From contig JAUQPV010000004.1 in NCBI GenBank assembly GCA_030550225.1, positions 1 through 32,927 on the forward strand: a stretch of DNA of 32,927 bases, given 5' to 3'. The DNA comes from Acidobacteriota bacterium. GTDB lineage: Bacteria > Acidobacteriota > HRBIN11. The notes beneath the pieces are model-generated. The model searched no databases and was not told where the DNA came from. It saw nothing but the letters and a program-made list of their open reading frames with translations. A program made the position numbers and the translations under genes. Position 1 is the stretch's first letter. Each line of letters begins with the position of its first letter. Below, in pieces: positions 31,061 to 32,927 of the stretch.

Positions 31061-32808
31061 GCTTCTAAGGTCTGGACCCGAAGCAGGCTGGCGAACACGG
31101 AGTCTCGCCGAAGCAGTTCCCGGGGCGGACCCTCTTCGACGATCTGGCCATCCCACAGAACGATGACCCGGTCGACGGCCGGGAGCGTGTACAGGCGATG
31201 GGCGATCAGGAGGACCGTGCGGCCCTGGGTGACGGACTCGATGAGCTCGTAGAGGTCGCGTTCGGTCTGGGGGTCCAGGGCCGAGAGGGCCTCGTCCAGG
31301 ATGAGGACTTGGGGGTCAGTGGCGATGCCCCGTAGGACGGCGATGGCTTGGCGTTCGCTTTGGGCCAAATTGCTCCCCCGTTCGTGCAGGGCCTCGTGAA
31401 GCTTCTGGTGAAGGCCCCGGACGAGAGCATTGTGTTGGAGCCGTTGGAACCACCGTTCCAGCTCGGCGCGGGCCGTCCCGTCGTGGTAGAGCAGGATGTT
31501 CTGGAGGACGGTCTCCGAAAAGAGGAAGGGCTCTTGGAAGATCATGCGAATGGTCCGGCGAAGGTCGCGAGCGTGGACCTCTTGGATCGACTGACGGCCG
31601 AAGTCGATGGAACCCAGGGTCGGGTCGTAGAGTCGGAGTAGGAGGGCGGCCAAAGTCGTTTTTCCGGCGCCGGTCGGTCCGACGATGGCGACCCGCTCAC
31701 CAGGACGGATGACAAGATTCACGTCTTTGAGGACCCAGGGCCCATCCGGCGTATACCGAAAGGTCACGTGACGGAAGGCGATGGGGGCCGGGCCGGCGAC
31801 GCGGAGGGGCTGACCTCGGTAGGCCGGGTCGGGCGGCGTCTGATGAATTTCCTGGATGCGGGCCTCGGCCACGAAGGCCTGGAGGAAGGCGTTGTACTTG
31901 TCGCTCAGGTCGGCCAGGGGCTCGAAGAACCGCTGGACGTACTGGAAGAAGGCGACGAGCGTCCCCAGGGTCAGCCGACCTTCATAGAAGAGCCAGCCGC
32001 CCAGCACGAGGACCAAGACCGACGTCAAGACTTCCAGGGCGCGGATCACGGGATAGTACCAGGCGTAGTGAAGCACGGCCGAGACATAGGCCTGCGTATA
32101 ACCCCGGTTAAGGGCCTGAAGCTCCCGAAAAGCTTGTGCCTCGGCCTGGTGGACCTGGAGGGTCGGAATGCCCCCGATGTGCTCCTGCAGGAAGCCGTTC
32201 AGCCGCGCCAACCAGGTGCGGATGTCTTCCTGGGCCCGCTGGGCATACCGTTGGAAGAGGAAGCTCACGCCGACGACCATCAGGGCCGTCGCCGTGACGG
32301 ACAGGGCCAGGACGGGGCTGATCCACCAGAGGAGGCCGAAGATGGCGACGCTGGTCCCGACGTCGGCGATAATGCTGAGGATCCCCTGACCCAGGATTTC
32401 CTGGAGGGCGTCCACGTCGTTGGTCACGCGCGTGACCAGCTTCCCGGTCGGCTGACGCTGAAAGAAGGCGATGGGGAGGGTCAGGAGGTGGCGGAACGTG
32501 TGGCACCGCAGGTCCCGCATCGCCTGGTAGGCCGTGACGTCGATGAAGTAGCCCTGGAGGTACTGAAGCAAGCCGATCAGGCCCAGGGTCAGGGCGTACA
32601 CGCCCAAGAGCCAGAGGCTGGCCGACCATCGGCCCGGGACGAAGTACCGGTCGATGGCCAGTTTCGTCCAGATAGGAAGGGTCAGCTCGAGGCCGGCGAG
32701 GAGGCCCAGATAGACGAGGCCACCCAAGAATCGGTAGCGGTAGGGCCGGACGTAGGGCCACACCCGTCGGAGGAATGCTCGAACCGACATGCCTGCCGTC
32801 GTTCTCAT
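31000..32808 (-). CDS. ABC exporter half-transporter (MsbA/MdlB type) with degenerate signature motif
   Basis: 602 residues from ATG 32808, which overlaps the upstream partner's stop by 4 nt. An exporter membrane domain of six helices (about 25-325) with the family motif FFQRQPTGKLVTRVTNDVDAL is followed by the nucleotide-binding domain: Walker A GPTGAGKT (377-384), Q-loop MIFQEPFLFSE, Walker B LILDEALSALD with catalytic E506, and H-loop IAHRL. The signature, normally LSGGQ, reads LAQSE (481-485), which is strongly degenerate. This is the pattern of one half of a heterodimeric exporter with a single active ATP site. Substrate (drug, lipid or peptide) is unknown. The C-terminal tail PAAPEDPPAAPEDA is repetitive. 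Confidence 0.93.
   Translation of the reverse strand: MRTTAGMSVRAFLRRVWPYVRPYRYRFLGGLVYLGLLAGLELTLPIWTKLAIDRYFVPGRWSASLWLLGVYALTLGLIGLLQYLQGYFIDVTAYQAMRDLRCHTFRHLLTLPIAFFQRQPTGKLVTRVTNDVDALQEILGQGILSIIADVGTSVAIFGLLWWISPVLALSVTATALMVVGVSFLFQRYAQRAQEDIRTWLARLNGFLQEHIGGIPTLQVHQAEAQAFRELQALNRGYTQAYVSAVLHYAWYYPVIRALEVLTSVLVLVLGGWLFYEGRLTLGTLVAFFQYVQRFFEPLADLSDKYNAFLQAFVAEARIQEIHQTPPDPAYRGQPLRVAGPAPIAFRHVTFRYTPDGPWVLKDVNLVIRPGERVAIVGPTGAGKTTLAALLLRLYDPTLGSIDFGRQSIQEVHARDLRRTIRMIFQEPFLFSETVLQNILLYHDGTARAELERWFQRLQHNALVRGLHQKLHEALHERGSNLAQSERQAIAVLRGIATDPQVLILDEALSALDPQTERDLYELIESVTQGRTVLLIAHRLYTLPAVDRVIVLWDGQIVEEGPPRELLRRDSVFASLLRVQTLEAYGSGRPAAPEDPPAAPEDA
31006..31047. repeat. 21-nt tandem duplication in the hisIE/ABC exporter overlap
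   Basis: GTCTTCCGGGGC-type units start at 31006 and again at 31027, 21 nt apart, with one difference in the shared part. Because the period is a multiple of three, the repeat lengthens both convergent proteins in frame: SSGAAG on the plus strand and PAAPEDP on the minus strand. Confidence 0.6.
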
Positions 32809-32927
32809 CGGGTCCGCTCCTGGGCCGGGGGTCCGTCCGAACGTTGCTGGAGTCGGAGCCACGTACGGAACCACTCGGAGGTCTGCAAGACCTCCCGGGG
32901 CGGGCCGTAAGCCTGCCACTGGCCCTC
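32805..32927 (-). CDS. C-terminal end of a partner ABC exporter half-transporter (cut by the window edge)
   Basis: The last 40 codons of a minus-strand frame run into the right edge and end TGA at 32807-32805. The sequence GQWQAYGPPREVLQTSEWF, then RTWLRLQQ, matches the end of an ABC exporter ATPase (the G-x-P-x-x-L-x-x-S region, then a Q near the end). With the 4-nt overlap into the next gene, this is most likely the other half of a heterodimeric exporter. Confidence 0.8.
   Translation of the reverse strand, partial: EGQWQAYGPPREVLQTSEWFRTWLRLQQRSDGPPAQERTR

Overview
The window is GC-rich bacterial chromosome, almost entirely coding, with genes packed in overlapping co-directional runs. It carries no rRNA, tRNA, integrase or transposase that I can see. 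The MurE-type ligase has a DNPR motif (meso-diaminopimelate type), which fits a Gram-negative-type wall. The dense packing, high GC and charged proteins would suit a thermophile or an uncultivated lineage, but the sequence alone does not let me name a phylum.

Layout. (1) 1-4836, plus strand: the 3' end of an unidentified membrane protein, then a periplasmic adaptor (HlyD/MacA type), a MacB/LolD-type ATPase and two different FtsX/MacB-type permeases, forming one export operon. (2) 24756 down to 4862, minus strand: a nearly complete division and cell wall (dcw) cluster, in transcription order mraZ-rsmH-ftsL-ftsI-murE-murF-mraY-murD-ftsW-murG-murC-murB-ftsQ-ftsA-ftsZ-ddl-rsmI. It starts from a perfect consensus sigma-70 promoter (TTGACA, 17 bp, TATAAT) followed by TGGGA boxes of the MraZ operator type. 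(3) 25004-31060, plus strand, divergent from the dcw cluster: a histidine operon hisZ-hisG-hisC-hisB-hisH-hisA-hisF-hisIE (no hisD here). The hisG product is the short form that needs HisZ, yet the hisZ reading frame appears broken near its 5' end. (4) 31000-32927, minus strand: an ABC exporter half with a degenerate signature motif and the last 40 codons of its partner, overlapping hisIE tail to tail.

How the genes work together. The dcw genes make UDP-MurNAc-pentapeptide (murB, murC, murD, murE, murF, ddl), lipid I and II (mraY, murG), polymerise and crosslink septal wall (ftsW, ftsI) and build the divisome (ftsZ, ftsA, ftsQ, ftsL). The two methyltransferases that modify the same 16S rRNA nucleotide (C1402), RsmH and RsmI, lie near the two ends of this cluster. 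The his genes cover most steps from PRPP to histidinol phosphate.

Non-coding structure. Nearly every gene junction overlaps or is only a few bases long. The junctions that open up tend to hold repeats: large inverted arrays of a G-rich heptamer (mraY/murD, rsmH/ftsL), a short heptamer tract (ftsW/murG), octamer tracts (mraZ/rsmH, hisA/hisF), and three REP-like palindromes at or near operon borders. A hairpin that holds the ftsZ ribosome binding site exactly in its loop is the clearest regulatory oddity. I did not find a convincing new enzymatic or defence system.
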